In this document: piece after piece, positions 54,656 through 63,026 of the stretch | Numbering within the stretch: position 1 is the stretch's first letter | How the letters are laid out: each line of letters begins with the position of its first letter | NCBI GenBank assembly: GCA_003162475.1 | Contig: PMOI01000010.1 | Coordinates: forward strand, 1 to 64,000 | Direction: 5' to 3' | Source: Acidimicrobiaceae bacterium | GTDB taxonomy: Bacteria > Actinomycetota > Acidimicrobiia > Acidimicrobiales > RAAP-2 | Length of the DNA stretch: 64,000 nucleotides | Position numbers and translations under genes: made by a program | Notes under the pieces: model-generated | Database searches by the model: none | What the model saw: the letters and a program-made list of their open reading frames with translations, nothing else | What the model was told of the DNA's origin: nothing

Positions 54656-55234
54656 TTACGGAGTATCACTTCCAGAAGGTCTTAGGACCCACTCCTTTAC
54701 CCGAACCGTTTCTGGCGTTCCCCTCGACGCTGGCCGAGTGAAGTTCTCGGATCTGTATTCAACAAAGACGTAACCAGCCTTCTCGGCAACTCGCTCTGAA
54801 GCGACGTTGCCTTCGAGGGTCTCCAGATAAAGCTCTCGAGGATCAAGGACGTCAATGGCCCATTTGTTGGCAATCATCAAGGAACGCGTCGCAACTCCTC
54901 GCGCGCGACCCCATTCTGCCACCCAGTACCCCAGAGCTGCCCGTCCGAGCGCGTCTGGTGGCACGATTACGTTGATGTTGCCCATAAACGCGCCCTCGGT
55001 AGCGTCGACGATGGCGAATGAAGCCGTGAATCCAGAGTTCCAGTGTTCGGAGTGGCGCTCGATCCAGCCTTGAGCGTCTGACTCCATGTACGGGATCGGT
55101 ATCGATGCGGTCCACCGCACAATCTCTGGGTCTTGGCACGCGCGAGTAACGTCGGCAACGTCGTCCATCGTGAAACGGCGGAGCGAAACGATGCCGTCAG
55201 ACAGTGGGGCCTCGAGGTCTGGGAACTGTCGCAT
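54656..55234 (-). CDS. GNAT acetyltransferase, RimJ/RimL type
   Basis: The 192-residue protein has DGIVSLRRFTMDDVADVTRA at the start, the acetyl-CoA region AALGYWVAEWGRARGVATRS and ELYLETLEGNVASERVAEKA near the end, the usual order of the RimJ/RimL subgroup (Acetyltransf_3). Members acetylate ribosomal protein N-termini, antibiotics or other amines. The substrate here is unknown. Single gene, minus strand, normal length. Confidence 0.88.
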   Translation of the reverse strand: MRQFPDLEAPLSDGIVSLRRFTMDDVADVTRACQDPEIVRWTASIPIPYMESDAQGWIERHSEHWNSGFTASFAIVDATEGAFMGNINVIVPPDALGRAALGYWVAEWGRARGVATRSLMIANKWAIDVLDPRELYLETLEGNVASERVAEKAGYVFVEYRSENFTRPASRGTPETVRVKEWVLRPSGSDTP

Positions 55235-55302
55235 CTGTTGATTCTTCCACGACCGCCAACCCCAACTGCGCCGACGTAGGTCAGAACCCCGCAGGATTAA
55301 GG

Positions 55303-55347
55303 CGCCAGTGACTGGTTGCAGATCTGTTGCTTCGGGTCTCCGACACG
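55303..55347. repeat. dispersed two-hairpin repeat, copy E
   Basis: GCCAGTGACTGGTTGCAGAT, then CTGTTGCTTCGGGTCTCCGA. CCAG-TGA-CTGG pairs perfectly; the second hairpin has one G-T type change. Confidence 0.7.
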
Positions 55348-55416
55348 AGGCTATGTGCTGATTTATGAGTCCGACTGCTGTTAGTCAGACTTAGTTCGGC
55401 TCTATAGTTCCGTCTA

Positions 55417-56502
55417 ATGCAACGTGCAACGCGGCTGCTGTATTCGCTCGCCGTGCTGGCTCTCGTCCTTGTCACTGTTTTCACTCCATTTGGTCCGGAT
55501 TCGCAGGTTTCCGCAGTAAGCGTGCCCCACGGAACGAAGGCGCTCTTTTCGGTGGTGAAGAAGTTGAGCTTCGGCGACTGCGGCCCGGACCCGAGTATCG
55601 ACGCAGTCGACAAGTCGTCGATTTTCCTCACGGGGACATTCAGCTGCGGCAAAGCCACACCGGCAGATTTGATACGGGTGGATCGCGAGAACTTCAGGGT
55701 GGTCGCACGAGTGTGGCTTCCAACCGTAACGAGCGTCGCGTATGGCGACGGTTTGCTGTGGTGGGCGACCGGCGCGCCGCTAGGTAACGCGGGTACAACA
55801 TTGACTCCGGGTGGTGGACGGCTTTTGCTCAGAGTCAACCCGGCGAGCTTGAAGGTCACCGGACGTTTCAAACTCCCCGGACCAACCGAACTCGTTACGA
55901 TCGCTCACGGCAACCTCTGGGTCGCGACACGGACGAGCCTGTATCGTCTAAATCCAGCGAACGGCGCGATTATGGCAACGGTTCACCTCGCCTTCTTTCC
56001 AGCGGCATTGGCCGCGTCGCACGACGGTTCGTGGCTCTACGTACTCGGTGGCACCAATGCCGGAAGCCATCTAGTCGTGACCGTTTTCTCGTCGGTCTCA
56101 GGACGACTCCTCGGCACTCGCAAGAGTCCGAACTTCAGTTCTGGACCGTTCGCCGTCGTGCGCGGAGGTGTGTGGGTTCCTGTGCAAAGCACGGCGACGC
56201 AGTCCACGACAATGCGGCTCTTCAAAGGTCGAGCCTTAACGCCGAGTTCGTCGTTGGGTAGATTCACATTTGATACCAACGCGTACGTGGGAGGTGGCAT
56301 CTTTTGGCTCATTGACGCCGGTGGAGTTGGCCCGACGGAGTGTGCCAGTCCTGTTGATGGAGTCGTACGAGCCCGGGGCGGTCCCGTTGGGGTCGAATAC
56401 GGCGCAATGGACTTTGTCGATGGCAGCACGTACTTACTTAGAACGGCTGGTCTCAATCAATCGCTCCTCCAAATTGTTCCGTCAGCTCGATGCTCTCGGT
56501 AA
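55417..56502 (+). CDS. secreted beta-propeller-like protein
   Basis: The 361-residue protein has a signal peptide (LLYSLAVLALVLVTVFTPFG) and repeated blade-like units of about 40 residues: DLIRVDRENFRVVARVWLP, RLLLRVNPASLKVTGRFKLP, SLYRLNPANGAIMATVHL and LVVTVFSSVSGRLLGTRKS. The R(V/L)(D/N)P.....G pattern is that of YncE/Vgb-like propellers. There are two Cys pairs. It probably binds a ligand or peptidoglycan outside the cell; this is inferred from the fold only. The next dispersed repeat follows its stop within 3 bases. Confidence 0.7.
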   Translation: MQRATRLLYSLAVLALVLVTVFTPFGPDSQVSAVSVPHGTKALFSVVKKLSFGDCGPDPSIDAVDKSSIFLTGTFSCGKATPADLIRVDRENFRVVARVWLPTVTSVAYGDGLLWWATGAPLGNAGTTLTPGGGRLLLRVNPASLKVTGRFKLPGPTELVTIAHGNLWVATRTSLYRLNPANGAIMATVHLAFFPAALAASHDGSWLYVLGGTNAGSHLVVTVFSSVSGRLLGTRKSPNFSSGPFAVVRGGVWVPVQSTATQSTTMRLFKGRALTPSSSLGRFTFDTNAYVGGGIFWLIDAGGVGPTECASPVDGVVRARGGPVGVEYGAMDFVDGSTYLLRTAGLNQSLLQIVPSARCSR

Positions 56503-56505
56503 GAG

Positions 56506-56547
56506 TCGCCAGTGACCGGTACCAAACCTGTGCATTCGGGTCCACGA
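56506..56547. repeat. dispersed two-hairpin repeat, copy F
   Basis: GCCAGTGACCGGTACCAAAC, then CTGTGCATTCGGGTCC. The first hairpin tolerates a C for T change. It begins 3 bases after the preceding stop codon. Confidence 0.6.
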
Positions 56548-56605
56548 CTGGAACCCTCACTCAGTCTTTTGATCTCGTGGAGGGATGTGTGGTTCTGCAC
56601 GTTGT

Positions 56606-57418
56606 CTAGCAGCCCAGCGAGAGGGACGAGAGCGGGACCGTCGGGGCATTCGCTCCAGAGGCGTTAGTAAGAGTGAAAGTGCCGATGACCGTCGTGCCAT
56701 CGCTTTCGTAAACGGGGATGGACACATTCCGGCTCTGGCTCACTTTGTCCCACGCGAGAGCTTCCGCCGGCGATTTCACATCGCCACCGGACGCGCAGTT
56801 GAGCTCGCTTTCCTTGACGTAGCCGGTATTGCCTTGATCAGCGAAGACAGCGACGAGATCCGGGGTGCCCTGCTGGTTTCTTACGCCGTAGGTCTGACCG
56901 CTCGCGTTGGTTCCCCATTGGGTCGTGACCCGGTTCACATACACGGCTTGCAACATCCACGACGCGTTCGCGCTGGTCTTGATCGTCACGGTGTCGACGC
57001 CAGGACTGAGCGGCACGACTTCGCTGGCCTGTCGAAAAATTGGCGCACGGTTGAGGTCAGTCGCGTCGCAACTCTGGCTGGACCCGTTGGGAAAGTAGAA
57101 CGTGCCGATGGTGAGACAGGTCAAAGTGAGCGAAAGACTGGTGGCCCCGGCGGGCAGGGGGCCGAGTGCGATCGTCGCCGGTCCGGTTCGGGCGGCGGTA
57201 ACGCCGCCGCCAAGTGATGTGTCGATCGGCGCGCCAGGGGGAGAAAACACTCCCGCGGCAAATGCCACGCCACCGGCGACCAGGGTCAAGCCGACGACCG
57301 TGCCTGTTCCCAGACGCCACCGCCAGCGACGACGTACGCGAGGGGTGTTCTTAACGGTGGTCACCAGCGCCTCTCGCAGTGCTGCGGTGAATACCGGGTC
57401 CATCTCTAAAGTGCTCAT
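56606..57418 (-). CDS. sigma-linked single-pass membrane protein (anti-sigma-like position)
   Basis: The 270-residue protein has a short cytoplasmic start (MDPVFTAALREALVTTVKNT), a basic stop-transfer block RVRRRWRWRLGTG, one helix (VVGLTLVAGGVAFAAGVF) and an outer Ser/Thr-rich domain ending in LSLGC. Its ATG overlaps the stop of the ECF sigma gene (57415-57418), the usual place of an anti-sigma factor. The cytoplasmic part is too short for a classical ZAS anti-sigma domain and lacks HxxxCxxC, so it is only anti-sigma-like by position. Confidence 0.7.
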   Translation of the reverse strand: MSTLEMDPVFTAALREALVTTVKNTPRVRRRWRWRLGTGTVVGLTLVAGGVAFAAGVFSPPGAPIDTSLGGGVTAARTGPATIALGPLPAGATSLSLTLTCLTIGTFYFPNGSSQSCDATDLNRAPIFRQASEVVPLSPGVDTVTIKTSANASWMLQAVYVNRVTTQWGTNASGQTYGVRNQQGTPDLVAVFADQGNTGYVKESELNCASGGDVKSPAEALAWDKVSQSRNVSIPVYESDGTTVIGTFTLTNASGANAPTVPLSSLSLGC

Positions 57419-58062
57419 CGACTCTTCTCCTTTGTCGTGTCGTCGTCTGCGGTTGTCAAAGCGTCGAGTGCCGTGGCCATGCGGGTTCGTGCGCGGTGCA
57501 GGCGGGTTCGCGCCGCGCCCTCGGATATGCCCAGGGCGACCGCTGTTTGGGCCGACGAGTAGTGCTCGAGCGTGGTGAGTGTTATCAAGGCCACGTCCGA
57601 GGGCGCCAGGGAACGAAGCGCCTCTCGTACCTGTGTAGCGATGCGCACTACTTCGATCCGTTCTAAGGTGACGTCTTCGGCGCTTCGCGCGTCATCGCCG
57701 TGGGGCAGCGCGGCGATGAGCGTTCGATAGCGGCGAAGACCGCGCGCCCGATTTCGTGCCACATTCGTCGTGGTGACCAGGAGCCAGGGCAGCACGGAAC
57801 CGTCGACCACCCGAACAGACTTTCGACGACGCCAGAGCTCGAGAAACGCTTCTGCTGTGACGTCTTCCGCGTCGGGCACGTTCGCGGTCATTCGCAGGGC
57901 GTGACGGTAGACACGGTCGCGGTGTTGATCGAAGACAGCGCCGAAGGCGTCACCGTCATTGCGAAGAGCCGCCGCCCAGGCCGTGGGCTCGTCACTGACT
58001 GATCTCACCCTTAGTACTGTCCGCACCGGAGCCAGCGTTACACGAATCGGAGGACTGTACAC
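57415..58062 (-). CDS. ECF RNA polymerase sigma factor
   Basis: Sigma70 region 2 reads AFGAVFDQHRDRVYRHALRM then DAEDVTAEAFLELWRRRKSV. Region 4 reads RSLAPSDVALITLTTLEHYS then SSAQTAVALGISEGAARTRL. It would direct transcription of its own operon and an envelope regulon. The full open frame gives 215 residues. The GTG at 58008 (VRSVSDEPTAWAAAL) is a likely truer start, because the first 18 residues of the longer form are not sigma-like. It is coupled to the membrane protein after it. Confidence 0.88.
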   Translation of the reverse strand: MYSPPIRVTLAPVRTVLRVRSVSDEPTAWAAALRNDGDAFGAVFDQHRDRVYRHALRMTANVPDAEDVTAEAFLELWRRRKSVRVVDGSVLPWLLVTTTNVARNRARGLRRYRTLIAALPHGDDARSAEDVTLERIEVVRIATQVREALRSLAPSDVALITLTTLEHYSSAQTAVALGISEGAARTRLHRARTRMATALDALTTADDDTTKEKSR

Positions 58063-58210
58063 AAAGAGTCAGGATCTCGTTCGAGGATTACCCGCTGAAT
58101 AGGCGAGGCTGTGGGGACTCTTACCCCAGGGTTCGGGGCCAGCGACACGACAGACCGTTCCGGAGCGCTGCGCCGACGCGCCTATGCCCATTTCCGAATC
58201 CTCCAGTCGG

Positions 58211-58240
58211 AAATTGTTGAGGTCGGCACTCCGACGCCGC
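58211..58240. repeat. dispersed repeat, copy G (partial, diverged)
   Basis: ATTGTTGAGGTCGGCACT then CCGACGCCGC. Only the GTCGG/CCGAC hairpin is kept, in the space between the two divergent sigma genes. Confidence 0.4.
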
Positions 58241-58377
58241 AGTTCTGCCACCAGCGCGTAGTTCGACCTCTTCAAGTTCTATGTGTCCGTTTGCATTATC
58301 GGTACTGACCAATTATGTGGTCATCGGCCTACAGTCGCTACGAGTGAAGGGAATGTCGCTAGCCGGACATTAAGAGA

Positions 58378-58938
58378 GTGATGAGCAAAACGAGGGCTCC
58401 AATGCCCGACAGAGAACAGGACTTTGCGAGAGTTGTCGTCACGCAACGTACTGCCCTCATGCGTTACGGGCTCCGCCGCCTCGACGACCACTCGGCGGCA
58501 GAGGACTTAGTCGCTGAAACCTTCGTGGTGGTGTGGCGGCGATTCGGCGAGATGCCCTCACGAGACGAAGAACTCTTCTGGCTCTACGGCATCGCCGGGC
58601 GGGTGTTGTCCAATATGCGACGCGCACGCCAACGTTCGATGCGGCTCGAGTCTCGCTTGGCCCTAGAGCGTGAACTCGATCAAGAGAGACCGCGCTACTC
58701 GGAGGAGGATATCGAAGAACTTCTAGACGCGCTGGGTTCGCTTTCGCCGGACGAGCGTGAGCTCATTCAACTTGCGTACTGGGAGAAACTCTCGTACCGA
58801 GAAATCGGCGTAACTCTTGGCTGCAGTGAAAAGGCTGCCGGCATCCGGCTGTCAAGAGCTCGACGCACTCTGCGTGAGTGTTTAAACCAAACGACGGCGT
58901 CGATTACTCCGATGCCCTTACTTCGAGAGGAGATGTAA
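58378..58938 (+). CDS. ECF RNA polymerase sigma factor
   Basis: The 186-residue protein (GTG 58378 or, better, ATG 58381) has region 2 ALMRYGLRRLDDHSAAEDLV then AETFVVVWRRFGEMP, and region 4 SLSPDERELIQLAYWEKLSY then REIGVTLGCSEKAAGIRLSR. It is followed after 2 bases by the membrane protein at 58941. This sigma gene and the one at 57415 are divergent, each with a membrane partner, so the pair looks like a duplicated signalling unit. Confidence 0.88.
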   Translation: MMSKTRAPMPDREQDFARVVVTQRTALMRYGLRRLDDHSAAEDLVAETFVVVWRRFGEMPSRDEELFWLYGIAGRVLSNMRRARQRSMRLESRLALERELDQERPRYSEEDIEELLDALGSLSPDERELIQLAYWEKLSYREIGVTLGCSEKAAGIRLSRARRTLRECLNQTTASITPMPLLREEM

Positions 58939-58940
58939 CG

Positions 58941-59768
58941 ATGAACGATGAACTGTTACAAACCTTGATGGAATCGCTCGACCCGGCTCGCGAACTTTCC
59001 GACGCGACGCTTGACCAACTGTTACCGCACGACCAACTGATGGTAAAGATTACGGCCGGTATCGCCGCTGAGCAGCCTGAGCCCCGTTACGTGAAACCAA
59101 TTCCGATCTGGCGTCGGGTTCCGACACTCGTTGGTACCGCGGCCGTCGCTATTGCCATCGCCATCACTGGCATGACGACGTTTCTGGGTTCCTCTCCAAC
59201 GGTGCTTCAGGGAACGTCCGCGGGCACCAAGACGGTCACTGGTGGCACGACAACGGGGGCTACGGTCGCGGGCGCCCAACTCGCGGTGCCGAAGTGCAAG
59301 CCGTCGCACATCAGTGAGTGGGGGGCCGGACAGGGTGGCCATTACGTCGCCACTGAGGACTTCAAATTGGAAATCGTCTACACGAATACTGGAAAGACGT
59401 GTTATCTCCCCATTACCTACGTGGCGTTCCAGCCCGTCTCGGGCACGAGCCATTCGCCGGTAGGTGTGGGGTCGGCCACTCCGGCCGTCGCCATCACGGG
59501 CAAAGTTGTACTCAAGCATGAGGAGACCGCGGCCGCGGATCTCACTATCGACTCCACCACGTCAAAACAGTTTCTTCAGTTGGAAAAATCGCACGGCACG
59601 AGGTGCGCGCCGAGATTCGCCAACGGCGTCGAGGTGCTCGGGCTGTACGGCGGATGGCCGACCAAGTATTTCGGATTCAATGAGCCTCTGCCGATCTGCA
59701 CGAGCCACTACGACAACGTTGCCGGCAGCTTCATCGCTAAAACGAAGAAGGTCATCGTCCATGGCTGA
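58941..59768 (+). CDS. sigma-linked membrane protein with DUF4232-like outer domain
   Basis: The 275-residue protein has a cytoplasmic tail of ~75 residues (MNDELLQTLMESLDPARELS, DATLDQLLPHDQLMVKITAG), one helix (PTLVGTAAVAIAIAITGMTT) and a Thr/Gly linker. The outer domain has VPKCKPSHISEWGAG, LEIVYTNTGKTCYLPITYVA and VEVLGLYGGWPTKYFGF, the same blocks as the secreted protein at 53140. The ATG lies 2 bases after the sigma stop. The tail is a plausible anti-sigma segment, although no standard domain is recognised. The outer domain could sense the signal that releases the sigma factor; this is an inference. Confidence 0.75.
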   Translation: MNDELLQTLMESLDPARELSDATLDQLLPHDQLMVKITAGIAAEQPEPRYVKPIPIWRRVPTLVGTAAVAIAIAITGMTTFLGSSPTVLQGTSAGTKTVTGGTTTGATVAGAQLAVPKCKPSHISEWGAGQGGHYVATEDFKLEIVYTNTGKTCYLPITYVAFQPVSGTSHSPVGVGSATPAVAITGKVVLKHEETAAADLTIDSTTSKQFLQLEKSHGTRCAPRFANGVEVLGLYGGWPTKYFGFNEPLPICTSHYDNVAGSFIAKTKKVIVHG

Positions 59769-59831
59769 AATTGGCCGAAGGACGACAACGTTCTGTATAA
59801 AGAGCACTAATCGCGTGGAATCGAGGTCGTT

Positions 59832-60299
59832 ATGAAAGTCGTCAACCGTCATTGGATCGATGGATTGAATTCAAAGAGGATCGCTGCCCTCACTATTGCC
59901 TTTATTTTGTTGGCGAGTGGAACAGTTCTCGCCGACGTACACCGTTCGGGCGCAAGTTCAACGGCGCCTCATGGGATTGTGCCCATTGGTCAAACTAATG
60001 AAGGTGGCAGCGGGTCCGGAACTGGTCCGGCGACTGGGTTACTCGACATCACGGCCGCGCCCTGTGTCGGGATAGCGCTCCAAAATGCCTACGAATCTCT
60101 TCCGACGCGGATTACCTTGCTACAAGGATCCAAAGTCGTGGCGAGATGGGAGATTTACGGGGAACAAAGGATCGCCTGGATTGAGCCAGTCGGTACTTAC
60201 CGGGTCCACTCCAATCAGTTCTCTGCCAAAAGATACGTGTTAATGGTGGTTTCTGCGGCGCGTCCTGCGAAGGCCGATCTCGTACCCATTTGCAAGTAG
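59832..60299 (+). CDS. secreted protein, unknown
   Basis: The 155-residue protein has an N-terminal signal or anchor (IAALTIAFILLASGTVLADV), then a Gly/Ser linker (GGSGSGTGPATG) and a compact beta-rich domain with two Cys (TAAPCVGIALQNAYESLP, LVPICK at the end). PTRITLLQGSKVVARWEI suggests a small Ig-like fold. It may belong to the sigma operon, 63 bases after the DUF4232-like gene. No family recognised. Confidence 0.6.
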   Translation: MKVVNRHWIDGLNSKRIAALTIAFILLASGTVLADVHRSGASSTAPHGIVPIGQTNEGGSGSGTGPATGLLDITAAPCVGIALQNAYESLPTRITLLQGSKVVARWEIYGEQRIAWIEPVGTYRVHSNQFSAKRYVLMVVSAARPAKADLVPICK

Positions 60300-60414
60300 A
60301 CGACCGACGGTTCTCAAGGAGGTCCATTCAAGTCGACCTGAGGAACAGTTTGCCTTTGAACTCTTCGTCAGTAGCCACCTCGACGGCCAACCGTTCTTTC
60401 TGTTTTACGAACTA

Positions 60415-60849
60415 ATGCAGAGCGCGATCGGTTCTTTCAACGAAGGACGCTTTCGAATGTGTCTGGCATCAACTGGCTCGGCATTGGAAGTGCTAGTTCA
60501 AACAGTCATTCGTGAGACATGTCCGCTTTATCGAGGCAACCTATCTCGCATCGACGGAATCCTTGATTCTGGTCTGAAGAATCAGCTCGAGATTCACATC
60601 CCGCGTCTTACCGGCTGCGTCGTTGACCTAGTTGATTCGAACAATGACTTCGGCGCATGGTGGCAAGGTGGCTACAAGAATCGAAATCTGGTCATTCACC
60701 AAGGAGTGACGCCTACTCGCGAACAGGCGAAGTCCGCTCTTGACCAAGCCAACGGTGTTGCAGCGGCGTTACGCGCCGGCTTGCTGAACCAACCGGTGAC
60801 CAGTGACGTGGGGCAAGCATTCCTCTGGGGCGGCGCACCGAACGCGTGA
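60415..60849 (+). CDS. HEPN/DUF4145-like protein, start uncertain
   Basis: The 144-residue helical protein has RFRMCLASTGSALEVLVQTV and GYKNRNLVIHQGVTPTREQA, the helical pattern of HEPN-fold proteins, with RNxxxH (RNLVIH) close to the HEPN catalytic RxxxxH. In the same frame the preceding 75 bases also look coding (EEQFAFELFVSSHLDGQPFF, then LFYEL), but no start codon occurs between the stop at 60241 and 60415. The gene may have lost its start, or use an unusual one. RNA-targeting nuclease activity is possible if the motif works. Confidence 0.5.
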   Translation: MQSAIGSFNEGRFRMCLASTGSALEVLVQTVIRETCPLYRGNLSRIDGILDSGLKNQLEIHIPRLTGCVVDLVDSNNDFGAWWQGGYKNRNLVIHQGVTPTREQAKSALDQANGVAAALRAGLLNQPVTSDVGQAFLWGGAPNA

Positions 60850-60936
60850 GAGTCAATAGTTGGATCACGGCAATATCCGCCAGTCACGGATCATGCACTT
60901 CACCTATGAGGATGAAGTGTTAGAAATTGTCTGAAG

Positions 60937-61602
60937 ATGTATGTCGACAGATCGGTTCAAGGTCCATACGTGAATCAAAGTAAGGTCATTCCAGATTCGT
61001 CCGCAGACGCAGCACCCCGTGACCTCTTTCGTCGCATTTTGGGGTCACGATTGAAATTCATCGTTGCATTAGGTTCCGTGCTGGTCATCGTGGTAGTTCT
61101 GGTTGGCGTCGTTCGCTACCAACCGATCGGCACCAGCACGAGCACGATGGGGGTCAGCACGAACGTTGTTCTGACACCAAACGGTTCGCAGGTGGCGCAG
61201 AAACCTGGTGTCGGTGTCGAACAAACATGGATCATGCCGTCCGGAGATGCCGTACTTGAAGTTGTCGCGACGATTTCGAATCGCGGGCCAATGGGTGTGG
61301 AAATATCAAATGTTGGTGCACCAGTACCGGTCTATTTTGCGCCACTTAACCACATGTCGCGGTTAAAGGTTCGTGTCGGGCAGTCAAATTCTTGGAAGCG
61401 CGATAGCGGCTTTAAGCCATTCGTGCTCGGATCTCACAGTTCTGAGAGAGTGGTTGTTCGAGAGACTTTCTCATGTGACCGAGCACCTGGCAACACGTGG
61501 GATATTTCAACGTTGCCGATTTCGATGAGCTTTCTTGGACTTACACACCATGTTGCCGTTCCGATCGAACCGTTCGCGCTGGCACGGCCAAGCTCCTGCT
61601 GA
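60937..61602 (+). CDS. single-pass membrane protein, Cys-ended paralogue B
   Basis: The 221-residue protein has a cytoplasmic tail, one helix (FIVALGSVLVIVVVLVGVV) and an outer beta-rich domain: EQTWIMPSGDAVLEVVATIS then RGPMGVEISNVGAPVPVYFA. It ends STLPISMSFLGLTHHVAVPI, EPFALARPSSC. The ending matches the 47878 protein in order and spacing, including the last Cys, so they are paralogues 13 kb apart. A GTG at 60970 could be the start of a shorter form. Function unknown. Confidence 0.7.
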   Translation: MYVDRSVQGPYVNQSKVIPDSSADAAPRDLFRRILGSRLKFIVALGSVLVIVVVLVGVVRYQPIGTSTSTMGVSTNVVLTPNGSQVAQKPGVGVEQTWIMPSGDAVLEVVATISNRGPMGVEISNVGAPVPVYFAPLNHMSRLKVRVGQSNSWKRDSGFKPFVLGSHSSERVVVRETFSCDRAPGNTWDISTLPISMSFLGLTHHVAVPIEPFALARPSSC

Positions 61603-61670
61603 TACGAACTGCTGATCCGGAGCTACAAAACTCCCCTTTCCTCTGGGAAAAATGACTATCGGGAACATAT

Positions 61671-62123
61671 CTATTGCGACGATGCTCGTGCATAAATCGA
61701 AGGAAGGCTTGACCCCGATCGCAAGAGACGGTCGCCCGTCATCGCGATCACGTCTAAATCTCTATTTGATTCCAGTGCAATGACGGGGTGTCCATTTGGC
61801 CAAACTCGCCACGAGGTACCAGCAACATTCTTGAGAATCACGTTGCCCAAATAGATACCCACCTCGTTGCCGAAGTCCACGCTCTCATAATGACTTGGAT
61901 CGGCGTTCCATTCATCGATATGCGCGTCCAAGACCTCAAGACTCGCCAAATCATCAGTGAGGTCGACGCCATGCGCAAGCGACCATTGGCGAAGCCGACC
62001 GCTATCGGCCGATGCGCCAATCACCACGTCGGAACCGACTGAATCTGCTGGGGTGAAGACCGCAACTCCACGAGCGACCCCATGTTTCGGCCCCATCCAT
62101 CTGCGTCGAATCTTGAATTTCAC
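61671..62123 (-). CDS. DUF6278-like protein
   Basis: The 150-residue cytoplasmic protein has LASLEVLDAHIDEWNADPSH, YESVDFGNEVGIYLGNVILK and AGTSWRVWPNGHPVIALESN. The D.GN..G.YLG.V.....A..WRVWPNGHPV pattern fits, by recall, the DUF6278 family of Streptomyces-type actinobacteria. There is no signal peptide or membrane segment. The function is unknown. Single gene. Confidence 0.6.
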   Translation of the reverse strand: MKFKIRRRWMGPKHGVARGVAVFTPADSVGSDVVIGASADSGRLRQWSLAHGVDLTDDLASLEVLDAHIDEWNADPSHYESVDFGNEVGIYLGNVILKNVAGTSWRVWPNGHPVIALESNRDLDVIAMTGDRLLRSGSSLPSIYARASSQ

Positions 62124-62385
62124 TTCTTCCCAACACCCCCTCGTGAATTGTTCATTCCTTGAAGACTATTCAGCAAGGTGTCCCTTTACCGGAGCGCTGA
62201 GGCAGGGGTGAATTCATCGATGGTGGAGAATCCAGTACAAGGTGGCATTTCTAATGGGTCGTGTCTTCGACACCAACAATCCGACTGGCAAAGAATCGTA
62301 GTTATTGCGTGCTCCTCTCAACTCAGATGCGCCAATGCAGTTTGCGGGTGCTGTGAACAGGGGACCACCCGAAGTGTGCTTGGCG

Positions 62386-62862
62386 TTATTCGATCGTCTC
62401 GTCAATCATCTGGTCAGCGTTCTGAGCAGATGAAATCATCATTGTTTGATTGGCGAGGCGCATCACAAGTAAGAACCCGATTCCAGTTATCAGCCAACCG
62501 AAGAACCAAAGTCCCGCACTAACCCTGAATACTCCGGGCCCTGGCGGAGCATACACGTAGTTACCAAGAGCCTCGGCTGTGAATGCGATACACATCGATG
62601 CGAACAGACTTAGAGCACGAACGAGCGAATTCGAGACACGCTCCACGCTTTCAAGTGCTCGAAGAAGCCAGTACCATGCGACGGCCGCGAAAGCAAAAGC
62701 GACTGGAGCCGCCGCGAGGCTCAACAAGTGCCCCCAGTGGTGCGGCTCGGTTGAGTTTTCAATCCTGATGATCTGGACATTGGAGAGCAGAAGACTCACC
62801 GCAAGCAGGGAGACACCTTCCACAACAAGGTTCGCGCCCGACAGAGTTCGCTTCAGCATCAC
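62386..62862 (-). CDS. small four-helix membrane protein
   Basis: The 158-residue protein (GTG 62862 or ATG 62859) has four membrane helices: GVSLLAVSLLLSNVQII, LLSLAAAPVAFAFAAVAWYW, ALSLFASMCIAFTAEALGNY and WFFGWLITGIGFLLVMRLA. The hydrophilic tail is acidic (QNADQMIDETIE). No family is recognised, and no catalytic residues stand out. Confidence 0.55.
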   Translation of the reverse strand: MMLKRTLSGANLVVEGVSLLAVSLLLSNVQIIRIENSTEPHHWGHLLSLAAAPVAFAFAAVAWYWLLRALESVERVSNSLVRALSLFASMCIAFTAEALGNYVYAPPGPGVFRVSAGLWFFGWLITGIGFLLVMRLANQTMMISSAQNADQMIDETIE

Positions 62863-62930
62863 AACCGGAGCCTATTCTTTCTTTCAATACTGCGAAGTCC
62901 ATGGAATTCGTGTTGTCCATGGCTCAACTC

Positions 62931-62972
62931 GCCTGTCGGAGAATGTGCAGCTCCCCTCTCCGACACGAGTCG
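62931..62972. repeat. dispersed repeat, copy H (partial, diverged)
   Basis: Includes CTGTCGGAGAATGTGCAGC and CTCTCCGACACGAG. GTCGGAG and CTCCGAC can pair. It is weaker than copies A, D, E and F. Confidence 0.35.
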
Positions 62973-63026
62973 ACACTTAGGTGGCGCAAGCATCCAACGC
63001 AAAGCATCTGGAAGTACCATTCAGTC

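Noticed and set aside
51822..56547. Dispersed repeats as a CRISPR array
   Set aside because: Copies are hundreds to thousands of bases apart with genes between them, vary in sequence, and no cas genes are present.
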